Origin: Rhizaria sp. SCN 62-66
Taxonomy: Eukaryota; Rhizaria, unplaced
Assembly (NCBI GenBank): GCA_001724265.1
Contig: MEDY01000017.1
Coordinates: forward strand, 1 to 64,000
DNA length: 64,000 nucleotides
Direction: 5' to 3'
In this document: positions 1 through 10,418 of the stretch, in pieces
Layout of the letters: every line of letters starts with the position of its first letter
How positions within the stretch are numbered: the stretch's first letter is position 1
Position numbers and translations under genes: made by a program
Notes under the pieces: model-generated
The model's database searches: none
Seen by the model: only the letters and a program-made list of their open reading frames with translations
What the model was told of the DNA's origin: nothing

Positions 1-1906
1 GTCCGGGAACGCAACAGCGACACGCACACCCCACTTTGCACCCGTAGACGCTGTCACCATTGCCTGCGCGTCCGTCAACTGTGCAAGGACAACAGCAGCT
101 GTGCGCTTATCGACATCTGTAAGCAGCATTGCAGCAATAAGACCAGAGTTGTCAGTGTTGTCATCGTTAGACTGAGCTCCTCCGCTGCTCTTGCTGGCAA
201 TACCGCGCAGCACTGTGAAGGTTGCACGGACAGTGCCAAACTCACAGGTGTTTCCACTGTCATCGACGCCACAGTTAATTGAATCAGAAGTCGCAGTTAT
301 GTTCTTGCCAGTATTGTTCGCTTTGTTGTCATTGTCAATGCCATCTTCAACTTCGTCGCTGTCCTCAGTCTCAATCAGTTCGGCAACGACCTTAGCACGC
401 GCTCCACAGGCGTTGTAGCTTGCAGCAAGGCTTGTTGACATAATAGTCGCCGTGACCTCACCGACAAGCGCACATCGGCAAAGAGGCAAAGCTGTCGCTG
501 ATGTTGTAGGACTTGAACCTGCGTCTGTGTTTGCATTGGACGGTGTGCCTTCAACAGATGCACCCGTGATGGCACCATCTTTGCTATCTTGTAGGAGTGC
601 CTGTTGAGACAGGAGCAGCGGGGAAGCACTGCAACCGCAGCCGCGGCGCATAGTGCACGTGAAACGCACGCCGCACAGCTCAACCGTGCCAATCTCAGCA
701 ACGGAGCCGTCGCCGTCAGATGCAGAGAGCAAGTCGGCGAGCGGCACATCAGCTGCACACTTGACCTCACGCGGTACTAACCCAGCAGTCGCATCGGTGG
801 TCGCTGCCTCAAACGCAGCACGTGCAGCAGCCCAGGGCGTGTCGGCAAGCGTATTCATAATCACTTGCTCGTTTGGTTCGCTGTCATTTAGGTCTGCGTT
901 CACGGATGCGCTAGCAGTCGCACTTGTAAAAGGCCAGACGGGACGTGACACCAGGAGCCGACCGAGACGTGTGATACTTGGCGCATCGGTGGCACCGGTC
1001 ATGCTCGCAAGTGTGTTTTGCGTCCGCGCTAGAACATCCAGTTCTTGCTTGGTGCGCTGTGACAGAAAGAGCCGCAGTTGCTTCGCCAACTCTGACAGGG
1101 GAGCACGTGCTTGGGATGGATACTGCGCAGTTCTCGTTGAGAGTGCGGTCAGTTTGGCCTCGGTCTGCGCGTGTAAGGCTTCAGTAAGCGCAGTCTCGTC
1201 CTTGAGTTGCTGCGCCAGTGTGGCAATGCGGGGAGTGAGAGTGGCGGCGTGAGAGCGAAGCTCAGCATGCTTGGCTGTAACACTGCGAATGGTGTGATCT
1301 TTATGTTCACCGTTGATCATCACGCAGTGGCTGCACACAACGTTGACACAAGTGTCGCACCAGTATAACATAAGCACGGGCTCGTCATGCTTGTAGCACC
1401 GCTAAAAATTGTTCGTATCATTCATTCATCGCAAGTTGGGGGAAGATGAACTTGTTAGTTAGTGCTCTACACCTAATGGAACGGTTGGTGACTTGTAGGG
1501 TGTATGATAATTAACATAATGCCTTATGGCTAACATTAACAGCGTGACGTACACTTGGGTCTTGATGACTAGTGGTGTTGGGATATAACTCAACTCGACC
1601 ACTCACAGTGCTGGACAGATCGGCTTCGTCGCTGGGGCCGTTTGGTAACATGGACTCACCTTGAAGCTCAATCTCAGACTAAACTCAGAAAAAATAAAAG
1701 AAGCCACACGAGTGAAGGTTATGAAATCTTCCAACAGTGCCAGCTTCGAAATAGACAGATTTAATATACAATCCGGTGAATGTGACAAACTTGATACAGA
1801 AGCTTCGTACCTTGAGACAGGACTGGCAAAGACTTTGCGGGCGGCTTTTGCCGGTTTGCCGCATGCTCCTGCCACATATCTTGCAGCTTAATGCCCTAGA
1901 TGACAT
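1..1906 (-). CDS. B-box zinc-finger (TRIM-like) protein, partial at its 3' end
   Basis: Two exons: 1811..1906 and 1..1401, the second running off the left edge without a stop. Exon 1 starts at ATG 1906 and encodes 32 residues with CKIC and LCQSC pairs. Exon 2 continues in phase 0 with RCYKHDE, then WCDTC, VCSHC and HKDH, which together give the C-x2-C / C-x2-C / C-x2-H / C-x2-C / C-x2-C / H-x2-H spacing of paired B-boxes. A Leu/Ala/Gln-rich helical stretch follows, like the coiled coil after B-boxes in TRIM proteins, then a Ser/Thr/Asn-rich region. 499 residues are visible; no RING precedes the B-box, so an E3 role cannot be assumed. TRIM-type B-boxes usually mediate self-association. There is no in-frame stop of any kind in the 1401 bases of exon 2. 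The C-terminal domain that would define the function lies outside the window. Confidence 0.8.
1402..1810 (-). other. Intron of the B-box gene
   Basis: Donor AAG|GTACGAAG at 1810 and acceptor TTTTTAG|CGG at 1402, 409 nt, AT-rich. It is the longest intron placed in the window. The join restores the zinc-ligand pattern. Confidence 0.75.
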
Positions 1907-2420
1907 GGGAACGCCTAATCAAAGCGCGAAAAGCAAACAATGCTATAAGTTGCGAATGTACGGTTGGTTTAGGATGACCCAGGGAAAAATGATCGGCCCC
2001 CAAGCGAAATTATGGAGAAAGAGGGTACAACAAAAAGTCAAAATGGAGAAATTGTTGACTGAATTGTAATTTACTTCTTAGGATTCTATCTGACGATTAC
2101 ACTGCCACGATGATGACTATGACGTTTTGGTGATGCTCGTCTCTGATCTCGTCCGTAAGATTTGGATTCTGGGCAGCTGCAATATCGTAATTTACTCGAG
2201 TCAAATACACGCCCGTCGTTTTATATTACACAAAATCAAAGTCGTATTGCTTTTTGCATGCGATATTACAATAACATGATTGGTTTAATGTTATCTGAGT
2301 ACGATATCCCTCAAAATAATTGTTTGGATTCTGCCTGCGGTGCGACACTCGGTCATGACTGCGAATAGCCGATCGCCAGGATGACATAGGATACACGTAA
2401 GTGTGATATAACCGTTAGCT
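1907..2420. other. AT-rich upstream spacer
   Basis: Only short, AT-rich reading frames with no recognisable motif. It must hold the promoter of the leftward B-box gene. No RNA gene is seen. Confidence 0.5.
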
Positions 2421-2809
2421 TTAGTTGTATCGCTGTTGCTGAATGTCCTGTGCTTGCGGCAGCGCCGTGAACGGCCCCATTTGCACCCTAGCCCCGCTGA
2501 TCCCCGCCACAGGCCCTGCAGTTCCAGCCGCCCCTCCAGTCGTGGCAGCACTGGACGTCTTGGAAACTGACAGGACAGACTGTAGAGCGCGCTGGGCGCC
2601 GGAATAAAGTCGCCAGACACGGCGGGCACCAACCACGCAAAGAGAGGCCAGCCCAACGGCGCCTCCAACATTTCAGGACTCGCGCCGTGCGCGGCTGCAC
2701 TGAAACTCGTTACGGCGACACCGCTAGTACTGCTGCTTAGTATGTGCGTCTCCAGCATCGACACCGAGACCACTATCTGACACAAACTGGGCGTTTTGAG
2801 TGCGCACAA
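2421..2809 (-). other. Doubtful short coding patch with clashing frames
   Basis: A GC-rich island of about 390 bases stands out from AT-rich flanks on the minus strand. One frame from about 2809 has a hydrophobic, protein-like first half (for example PLGWPLFAWLVPAVSG), while a different frame ending in TAA at 2421 has the more natural Ala/Gly/Thr-rich second half. No GT-AG junction that joins the two halves is obvious. Upstream, the first frame is closed by a TGA near 2833. It could be a small gene with an intron I cannot place, a decayed gene, or a sequence error. No family is recognised. Confidence 0.25.
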
Positions 2810-3105
2810 ACGTGGAGTGGCAGAGTCATGTCACAGTGCGGCGGCGAGACGAACAAGCGTCTGCGGCAGAAACGACGCGTCTGATAGCGCAGGAAACGTT
2901 GCACAATCCGCGTTAAATGATTTTGTGTGATTTCTGTATTTTCGGTTGACTTGCCAACATTTTGATGCATTTCGACATGATTGTTTTCGTGCTTTTGCAC
3001 TTAAAAGCTTTGAGTCTGTGACCAACTCATTTCTAATTTAACTATTTCTTGTGGTTACGCGCTAGTGTCCACAATCACGTGAACACAGAATTATCAGCAC
3101 TTGCT
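2810..3105. other. Spacer without recognised gene
   Basis: AT-rich after about 2920, with only short frames of no recognisable family. It would contain the 3' end of the 3106-4203 gene. Confidence 0.45.
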
Positions 3106-4203
3106 TCACATACGAGACTTCCGACGAATTGAACCGCCTCTGCGATGCATGTCATCCCACGGGCGCTACTGCCACTTTTGTTGTTGCTGCTGCTGCTGCA
3201 GATCTTGCCCATGCTTATGACGGCGCTAGATCAGCAGCGACAGGTCCGCAGGGCTTGTGGAAAGAATGTACGTTGTAGACACCGCTGCAACATCTGCCGC
3301 CGCAGATGCGTCAACAACATTGCCACTGGCAGCCGGCGACGCCGCTACAGCAGTGCCGCTTGCAGGACTGGTACAGACAGCGCTGATGTTTTCATTGTTA
3401 TGTGGTGAAGCAAGTGCGTGTCCGGCAGTGAGACCGTGCAACAACACACGATGCGGCCGCTGCTGCGACCGCTGCTGCGACCGCTGCGACTGCTGCTGCT
3501 GTTGCTGCTAATGTTGCTGCTGCTGCTGGTGGCGACGGCTGCGCACTGAAGCGACGCTGTTAGGCGGCGTAACCGTGCCGACCGGCGTAGCATCAAAGCC
3601 GACGTTTGCGCGGGAAGAGCCTGCGCGAATGCAAGTACGTGAACTCGCGCGCGTCGCCGGAGTCACCGTTGTCGCCACAAGAACTGATGCTGACACAGCC
3701 GTGGCGGATCGCGAGCCGGAGCAGGTCATAGGTGTCCGCGCGCGCGCTGTTGTCTGACTCACTGCAGCTGCGCCGCCACTGGCAGGAGTAACGTCGCGGC
3801 GACGCGAGGGCGTCATTGCGGCCACGACTTCCGTTGTTACTTTCGCTGTGGCAGGCGTTGCCGGTGTTGCCGCCGGGGTCAAGAGCATGTCACTCTCGCC
3901 ATCTGCAAACGTGAAGTGGTCGATTGCGGTCGTAGAAACAGCACCGCCTCTGGCGCCGTTGCTCGTGTTGACCGCGGCGCTGCTGCCAGCGCGGGCGTCG
4001 TCACTGTCACCAGCCTAAATGTCAGACAGCGCTGTGTCAAAGTCGTCTCGAGTGCCAGCGCCCGGGAGTGCATTGCGTGCACGATGGCCCGGACTTTGCG
4101 CGTTGCCGAGAGTGTCGGCGTTGCTGCAAGCGGGACTACGAGAGCTAGAACGACGACTGATAAACGTGTCGCCGTCATTTTTGTCAGAGCCGTCGTCAGA
4201 CAT
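3106..4203 (-). CDS. Ser/Thr/Gln-rich protein read through four UAG codons
   Basis: One frame of 366 codons from ATG 4203 to TGA 3106 is open if TAG is sense. TAGs lie at 4017-4015, 3510-3508, 3228-3226 and 3168-3166; no TAA or TGA interrupts it. The product (about 365 residues) starts MSDDGSDKNDGD, is rich in Ser, Thr, Ala and Arg, and has two Gln tracts. The TAG at 3510 sits between two Gln runs (Q5-H-TAG-Q5), and the TAG at 3168 directly follows KWQ. No known domain is seen; low complexity suggests a disordered, possibly regulatory protein. The start is uncertain: the frame stays open upstream to a TAA near 4304, and a separate Asn/Gln-rich frame at 4268-4528 might be an upstream exon, though I see no convincing donor. 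Under the standard code this would be a shattered pseudogene. Confidence 0.6.
3166..3168 (-). other. In-frame UAG (sense)
   Basis: Context CAG TAG CGC near the end of the 3106-4203 frame, right after a seven-Gln run and KWQ. Confidence 0.6.
3226..3228 (-). other. In-frame UAG (sense)
   Basis: Context ATC TAG CGC in the 3106-4203 frame. Confidence 0.6.
3508..3510 (-). other. In-frame UAG inside a Gln tract
   Basis: Context CAA CAT TAG CAG CAA, with five Gln codons (then His) before it and five after it. This is the only site where the surroundings hint at the residue inserted. Confidence 0.65.
4015..4017 (-). other. In-frame UAG (sense)
   Basis: Context ATT TAG GCT. Acid/Ser-rich sequence of the same character continues on both sides. 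Confidence 0.6.
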
Positions 4204-5273
4204 GACACGGCTATCGCGAGCACCGGATGGGCTGAGCGCATGATCCCCATCGGCGACGCGGACATCATCACCGTTGCACTTGCTGTGATTTCCAATGATG
4301 TTTTAGCTTCAGTTTTGCGTTGCGCTTATTGTCACGTTGTTGCCAAGTGTTGTGCTCGAGATTCCCTGTTGTTTGCAAGCTGGAATTGCGAGCGTTGTTG
4401 GCGAGCACGGAGCAGCTCTTGTTCTTGGTGACGCTTTGTGTCGGCCGCAGCACATCCTGAGCAGCTGCGCAATCAATGTTCCCCTGCTTTGTTGTGTTGT
4501 ACCGCTTTAGTTCGGTGATGGGACTCACTCAACGCGTGTTTGTCGTGATCCACTTGCGCTTTCTGCGCTGAATAAGCGCGATTGAGGCAAAAAGAAAGAC
4601 GCCCTGTCAGAGAGCGGGCGGGATCTGGTGATGTCATCGTGGTATGATCGCAAGCTTTGAGAGCGCCACTTTTTAAGGTTATTTACACTGATATATGAGC
4701 ATGCTCATTACTTTGGTTTTGTCCGATCTATTTCTCGGTCGTCCAAATACAATTAATGCACAAATAAATGCACTCAAAAAACCAGAGAAGAGTCCGACTT
4801 AACAAACAAACTCATGTGTTACACAATATTCAGTGCGTGTGAGTTCGAGGATGTGTGTATTGCTAACATGGAGCGAAGACATGGTCTTGTGCATCGCTTG
4901 TCACGGCGGATCTGGAAAGGCGGCGTCGAGATCAAAAAGGACATTCGCAGTTCACAATAGAGGCAGTTTGGAGCAAGCAACATCGTAGCTGTTTGCAGGT
5001 GCGATGATTTTTTCTATAGTGCGACGATGCAGCGTTACACTGAAGAGATAAGTTGAGGAGCGCGAGGAATACGTTGTTGAGCTTGTTCGCAGGAGCGGCG
5101 ACATGGCAAGTGTGATTGCCAGCACGCGTCACTGCACACTGTCGTTGCGGTTTGCCGCCTGTGAGTTCAATGCGATCTGTAACGAGTGGCGCTGACACTC
5201 GCAAGAGCAGCGAAGAAGTGCAGCAGCGAGTTACATGCATGCGTATCATGTATTATGGCGCAGCGCATTTAAT
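4204..5273. other. AT-rich region without recognised gene
   Basis: Contains an Asn/Gln/Lys-rich minus-strand frame at 4268-4528, a possible 5' exon or leader of the 3106-4203 gene, and a Cys/Arg-rich minus-strand frame at 4932-5249 that matches nothing I know. Between 4530 and 4930 I see only AT-rich spacer. Confidence 0.45.
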
Positions 5274-7273
5274 TTAGGCAAGAAGATTGTCGATAAAGGC
5301 ACTCATCTCAAAGCGGATGGCCTTGATTTCGGAGGAGTCGCTGGGGACCTCGCTTTTGAACACATGGCCGCGGAGACCGGAGTGGGCGTAGTAGAGCGAT
5401 GTCGTGTGACGCCTCGTCGTGTACTCTGGGGCGAGTGCGATGTTGACGTCGTTGCGCGAGGCAACGTAAAAGACGTTGCTAGTAAGCTCCGTAACCATGG
5501 ACAGGCTGCCATACATGCCCATCCCAGCCTAGAGAAGAGAGAGAACCAACAAGACAGGAAGTCATGAAGCGATCGAAATAGAGTCTGACCATTATATCAT
5601 CACAACCAATCGAAAAATGCATCAGTGAATGCGGAGGTAATATACGTGACATAGTGTAACGATTAAGGTGACGTACGGAGGCGGCAGTCCTGGCATATTT
5701 GACGCTAAAATTGGGTCCAAGATACTCACGACAGAACGAGTCATAGTGGCCGAGCAAGATCTTCCGCCTCGGCATCAGCAAAAAGGAGGAGACTGAGGAC
5801 GCCACAACAAAGGGCGCAGACCCGGAGCACATATGCATAAGGTCCAGACCCAGCATGCGCTGGGGCCTTGAGGTCTCGCTCGCGCCCTGAAAAAAGGGTG
5901 AAACAAAATGCAAATGCATGAGATATGTCAACTAAGTATGTGTTTTTGGCAGCTTGCAAAGGAACGCAAGTTTGTCACATTTGTGCTCACAAAGCGGATC
6001 TTAGCTAGTCCCAGTCACAACAAGCGTAGTTAAAAGGGCACTTATCACACATATGCTGAGCTGAGTAGATAGATGTGAGGGCAAGACTTACATTGAAGAA
6101 ATTGGAGTAGTCGGCTTCGTAGCAGAGGGTCGAGTCCCGGATGGAGACGTGCACCTTGCCGAGCGCGGCGAGCGGGGAGGTACCGTTGGAACTCTTGACA
6201 AGATAATCGCACATGCCGTCCCTATGCAGCTTGTCCGACCCGGTGGGCTGGGTGTTGACGAAGGACAGCGCGCGCGCGATAGGGTGCATCATGGCGAGCC
6301 AGAAGAGCGACTCATAGACCTCCATGTCCACGTCGGGCACGGTGCACAGGTTGAAGTCCGCCTTGACGCGCGTGCGGCCCTCGGCCGTCTTGAGCGCCTC
6401 GGCCAGGGCCTTAGTTGCGGCCGTCAGCACGGACAGGCACGCCGCGGGCGCGCCCACAGGGTCCGCGAAGCCGTAGACGGACTCGGGGATGTCGAAGTAG
6501 GGCGTGTCGACGATGGCGCCCACAACGCGCGGGTTCTTATCCGCATAGTTGTAGCGGTACCGAGCTGCCACGGCGCCCGCGCGGCCGGAGCCGATGAGCA
6601 CGATGCGCGGAATCGTGCTCAGGAAGCTGCTGGGGCTCGTCAGCACGGCGTTGAGGTCGCGCACGGCGTTGCCGATCGTGAAGGTGCTGCGCTGCGGCGT
6701 CTTGAGCTCGGACTGGGCGACGTTGTCGCCGCGCACAAACAGGTGGAAAAACGTCGCGTTGTAACGCGCCTCGAACTTTTTGTAGAAGAAAGACGCGGCC
6801 TGGAAGCCGTGTGTGTCGTATCCAGTCCTTTCATCACGGAGGAAGACGAATGCGACATCCGAAGAGCGGTTTCTGTTCACCGTGAAGGAGTAGTCGTAGG
6901 CACCCTTGCTCGGGTGGGCGTGATCCCACGGAAGCGGGATGGAAAGATCGGGATACAAGCCGTTGGCATGATTTCCAGTGACACACTCGTTGGTGGAGTA
7001 GCGGCCGCCTGTGTACGCGGCAAGTGCCTCCTTAATCTCGTCCGCCGACAGCCCAGAGTCGGCGGCAAACAAAGATGATGAGCTATGTGCCTCGTTTAAA
7101 AGCGCAGCCTCAGCGGCGCGCGCGGCGGTTTTGGCAGCCGCAGCAGCAGTCGTGGCAATATTCGGCGCTGATGACGAAAACAGCGCGGCTGCAGATGAAA
7201 GCCCAGCAAAGGCTAAAGCGGCAATTGCCACCAGAGCTATGCCACAACGGATAGAACCCAACATCAAAGGCAT
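5274..7273 (-). CDS. S28 serine peptidase-like protein lacking the nucleophile
   Basis: Three exons: 6092..7273, 5677..5886 and 5274..5528, ending in TAA; 548 residues. ATG 7273 gives a secretory signal peptide (about residues 1-25, core GIALVAIAALAFAG); an upstream ATG at 7351 would bury it. Prolyl carboxypeptidase/DPP7 (S28) features follow in order: the strand-elbow-helix near 222-245, the segment CLSVLTAATKAL through FNLC that matches the S28 Cys-bounded SKS domain, and near the C-terminus SNVFYVASRNDVN where the family has its catalytic Asp, then GLRGHVF where it has the catalytic His. The family elbow GGSYxG reads GSGRAG here (residues 228-233), so the Ser position is Gly. Asp and His may remain. 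The protein is probably secreted or lysosomal but catalytically dead. Family assignment rests on motif order and would benefit from a profile search. Confidence 0.7.
5529..5676 (-). other. Intron 2 of the S28-like gene
   Basis: Donor TCC|GTACGT at 5676, acceptor CTTCTCTAG|GCT at 5529, 148 nt, phase 0. Confidence 0.8.
5887..6091 (-). other. Intron 1 of the S28-like gene
   Basis: Donor AAT|GTAAGT at 6091, acceptor CCCTTTTTTCAG|GGC at 5887, 205 nt, phase 0. It is the only intron in the window with a classical GTAAGT donor. Confidence 0.85.
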
Positions 7274-8108
7274 GTTGGCTATAAAGTACCAACGAAAAAG
7301 TTCAACAGAGTGTTTATCGTGAGATATGGTCTGGTTATGGTAAGAAATCATGAAAACTGCCAGTGCGACGTCGTGGAGGGGGGAGCCGACTATTGGTCAA
7401 AGAAAAATGCATTTTTTCAAAGCTTCATGCGGCATTTTCGGCGCATTATTTCACTATTTAACACACCAACGCATTTTCTTGATTCAAGGAAAACATCAGA
7501 GCAGTTGACAATGTAATTATGATGATAACATGATTTGGCCGTCCTAGTCGGGCCGCAAAAGCCCCGAAGCCTGTCGGTGTTTGAAAACGACTGTTAAGAC
7601 CGCAAATTTTGGAGAGCCAGTCGTAGTTACCACCGACACGGAACTTGACGTGGGAGGATACCCCTTAATCAGCGCAGATCTACATTTCGTTTTTATGATT
7701 GCTTTTGTGAGGGCTCGTCGTCTCCGTGCTCGACAAGCGTGTTGGTGGCAGCGAGTCGAGGTACCTGTTTCACGAGCCAACTCCTTGATATCTGACTCCC
7801 GTTGGGGTAAGACCGCTGCAATGCCAGATATCGAACACAGGAAGCCGTGGTGAGAGCGGACACCAACCCTCTTTGTGTGAACTGAGCGCTGCTCGCATTC
7901 TTGGCCTGCTCCTGGCAGGCCAAGAATGCTCTCATCAATGCTCATATCTCAGTCTTCCTTCTTGCCTTTGTGGTCCTTGCACGTTGCCGTCGCCTTGTTA
8001 ATTTGTTAGTGGGGGCATTCGCCCATCTGTGGCTCGTTTGCCAGCTTGTATTGCCAGACCTGGTTTAACAACTTGTTCCAAGCCCCAGGGGTCTCAGCAA
8101 GAAAAGCT
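7274..8108. other. Divergent intergenic region
   Basis: Lies between the leftward S28-like gene and the rightward armadillo-like gene, so it should hold both promoters. Frames at 7544-7945 (-) and 7581-7853 (+) overlap each other and resemble no family. No RNA gene is seen. Confidence 0.5.
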
Positions 8109-9761
8109 ATGTCAGAGCGGCAGCTTAACTATGACGACTTTCTCTCCGCGACAGCGGCGCTTATGTCGCTCGCGTCCACCTCCGAAGGCATTAATGAGCT
8201 CGAAAGAATTGTGGTGGTGGAGTAGCCCGGGTATGATGCGCAGCAGCTCCACCTTGCCTGCGCCGAGCACGGCCTCTACGACTTTCTCACACGGTCGCTC
8301 GGCTACGCGGCGGACGCCCACCGCCTCGAGCGCTTGCGCGCAACGCTCGCCGTCCTCGCAGCTCTGACAGCTGGCTCCCCCGGCTGTTTCGCGCTGCTCG
8401 AGTGCGGTGCGGCGGAGCAGCTCTGCGGCCTGCTGCGCCTTGGCGAGTCCTGGGTCGCGGTCACGCGCGCCGTGCAGACGCTGGCCAACATCGCCGGCGA
8501 GGGCCGCGCGGCCGCAGCGGCGCTGATCGAGCGCGGCCTGCTTACACACGTGTGCCGCCACCTGCGCGAGCTGCGCCGCGGCCGCGGCACCGCCTCCGCC
8601 GGCTTGTTAGACCTGTACCTCGCGCTGCTGGAGCTGCTGGAGCTCGTTCTGCGCGTCTCGCCCCCGCTGCCGTACAGCGCGACAGCCGCGGTCGTGCCCG
8701 AGCTCGCGCTCGTCCTGCGGCACCAGAGCACGGCGTCGTTCGCGGGGACCGGCGCGATTGCAACGGCGACGAGTTTGCTCACCTTCATCTTCCGCGAAGA
8801 CGCACCGGGCGTGCGGTTCAGCGACTTGTTCGACAGCAGCGGCGATGGCGCCAGCGGCGACGGCGTCAGCGACGGCGGCGGCGACAGCGGCGATAACAGC
8901 ATCTTTGCGCGCGTGCTGCCGCATTTGGATGGCCCGCCGCACCGGCGTGCCCCCGCACTGCGCCTTGTCGCCCAGCTCGCGGCGCTCGAGGACCAGCCCG
9001 CGCGGGCCTTCACGGCGCCCGTGCTGGCGCGTCTGCAGCGGCTGGCCGGTGCGCTGAGGCCCGGGGACGCGCGCGCGATGCTGGAACTGCTCGGGATGGT
9101 GGCGAGCCTGCTGACCGGGGAGTCGCCGCTGGTGACGCGCCTGCTCGAGGCGCGTGTGTTGCAGACGCTGCTGCCGCGCGTGCCTGCGCCTGCGCCCGCC
9201 GGCGCGCCTGCACGCCTGGCTGTGCAGCCTGGCGCGCCGGCGCAGAACGCTTGGGAAGTTGCTCATGCGCTTCACGACGCGCGGGTTTTCGAGGACAGCG
9301 CGTGGGAGATCGCGGACGAGATGGCGCGGATGCTCACCAACGCGCTGCTGCGCGCGCACACGGCCGCCGCCGATACCGACAGCGCGGGCGCGGCGGACAT
9401 GGCGCGGCTGCTGCTTGACGCGGGCGCGATGCGTTACTGCGCGCATGCGCTGTCCGCCGCCGCCGCCGACGTGTCTGCGTCCATCGAGTGCAGCCACAGC
9501 GACACTGTGGGGACTCTGATCGACGTGGCGCGCTGCCTGATCGGGGCCGGCGACCGGGCCCCGGACACCGCGGTGCTAGCCGAGGGCGCGGTGCCGCGCA
9601 ACGCGTTTTTGGCGGCGTTCCTCGCGGCGGGCGGGCGCAGCGCGGTCCGCGGGCTGGCGCAGAGTGACTGCGACGCTGTAGACGACAACTTGCGCGCCGC
9701 TGCCGCGCAGCTGGAGGGGATCATGTGCGGCATTGTGGGCACGCCCGCCGAGATTAACTAA
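8109..9761 (+). CDS. Armadillo/HEAT-like helical repeat protein with one UAG
   Basis: ATG 8109 opens MSERQLNYDDFLSATAALM and the frame runs to TAA 9761, crossing one TAG at 8223-8225 (residue 39); 550 residues. Without the TAG the start would have to be near 8334, cutting off a well-formed helical N-terminus. The body is a chain of Leu/Ala-rich helix pairs (for example LRATLAVLAALTAGSPGCFALLECGAAEQLCGL split across two helices, then VQTLANIAGEG), the LxxLxNIA pattern of armadillo repeats. A Gly/Asp/Ser linker near residues 238-265 splits the array. ARM/HEAT proteins are protein-binding scaffolds; no specific orthologue is recognised. Intronless and very GC-rich at third codon positions. Confidence 0.75.
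8223..8225 (+). other. In-frame UAG (sense)
   Basis: Context GAG TAG CCC in the armadillo-like gene, between RIVVVE and PGYDAQQLHLAC. Both flanks keep the same helix-rich composition. Confidence 0.8.
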
Positions 9762-10418
9762 GATCTAGATTGACGTTACTGATTATATGGCCTGTTTATT
9801 TATTTTCCTGTTTTAGATGTTCACGTAGCAATCTACAACAAGTTCGATTCGAGTGACTGCGCATTGTGTTCGTACACTCGCTCTGTCGCGTGCCTTGGTT
9901 TCGCAACACGATGCCCGCCAATCAAGTATTGTCATTTTTCACATTTCTGTCCTTATAACGTCTTACTCGTTGTACTCCCTGACTTGTTTTATTCAATATC
10001 TGCCGCATTATTGCCGACATCACTGATCAAGTGACACGTGGACGGTCGCATAATCCGACTGCCGTACAATCTCACTATTCGCAAATGAACAGTTCATAAA
10101 GAAAAACACAACAGTCACAACGGAGGTATATCATCAACCTGATTTTCTTTCTCTAGTCTTTGATATATCAGCACATATCACATGTTTACCCATTACTGAT
10201 TCCAGGCGGAGGTTCGAGTTCCGAAAAAAAAGACTGGCTGTCATGCTGTTCTCGCTCGACCCAACATGCAAAGCAGTTGATCTTCATCCTTAATCATCAG
10301 ACACGTCTAATTATCTAATGAGGTAGCAAGGCATTTATTAATCGATATATTGCCGCTATTGCTTTTGCGTTACACTGCGTCAGTTTTCCCTCGAGGAGCC
10401 TGATTGCAGGTGGATCTG
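9762..10418. other. AT-rich spacer before the UBR gene
   Basis: No frame of note. It holds the terminator of the armadillo-like gene and the promoter of the UBR gene. A short TPsiC-loop-like string near 10211 does not fold into a tRNA. Confidence 0.5.

Noticed and set aside
2831-2835. In-frame TGA near 2833 as evidence that UGA is also sense
   Set aside because: The surrounding gene model is not reliable, and seven well-supported genes end in TGA.
4015-4017. TAG as part of a splice acceptor (TTTAG|GCTGG)
   Set aside because: No matching GTNCG or GTAAG donor lies upstream in the same frame, and the other ten TAGs have no such context.
4932-5249. 105-residue minus-strand Cys/Arg-rich frame as a gene
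   Set aside because: Composition matches the AT-rich spacer, no homology pattern is seen, and the codon third positions are not GC-rich.
6149-7078. 309-residue plus-strand frame
   Set aside because: Antisense to the S28-like gene, which has a signal peptide, family motifs and clean splices.
10200-10225. tRNA-like TPsiC loop (GGTTCGAGTTCC)
   Set aside because: The flanking bases do not give a proper five-pair T stem, and no acceptor, D or anticodon arms are found upstream.
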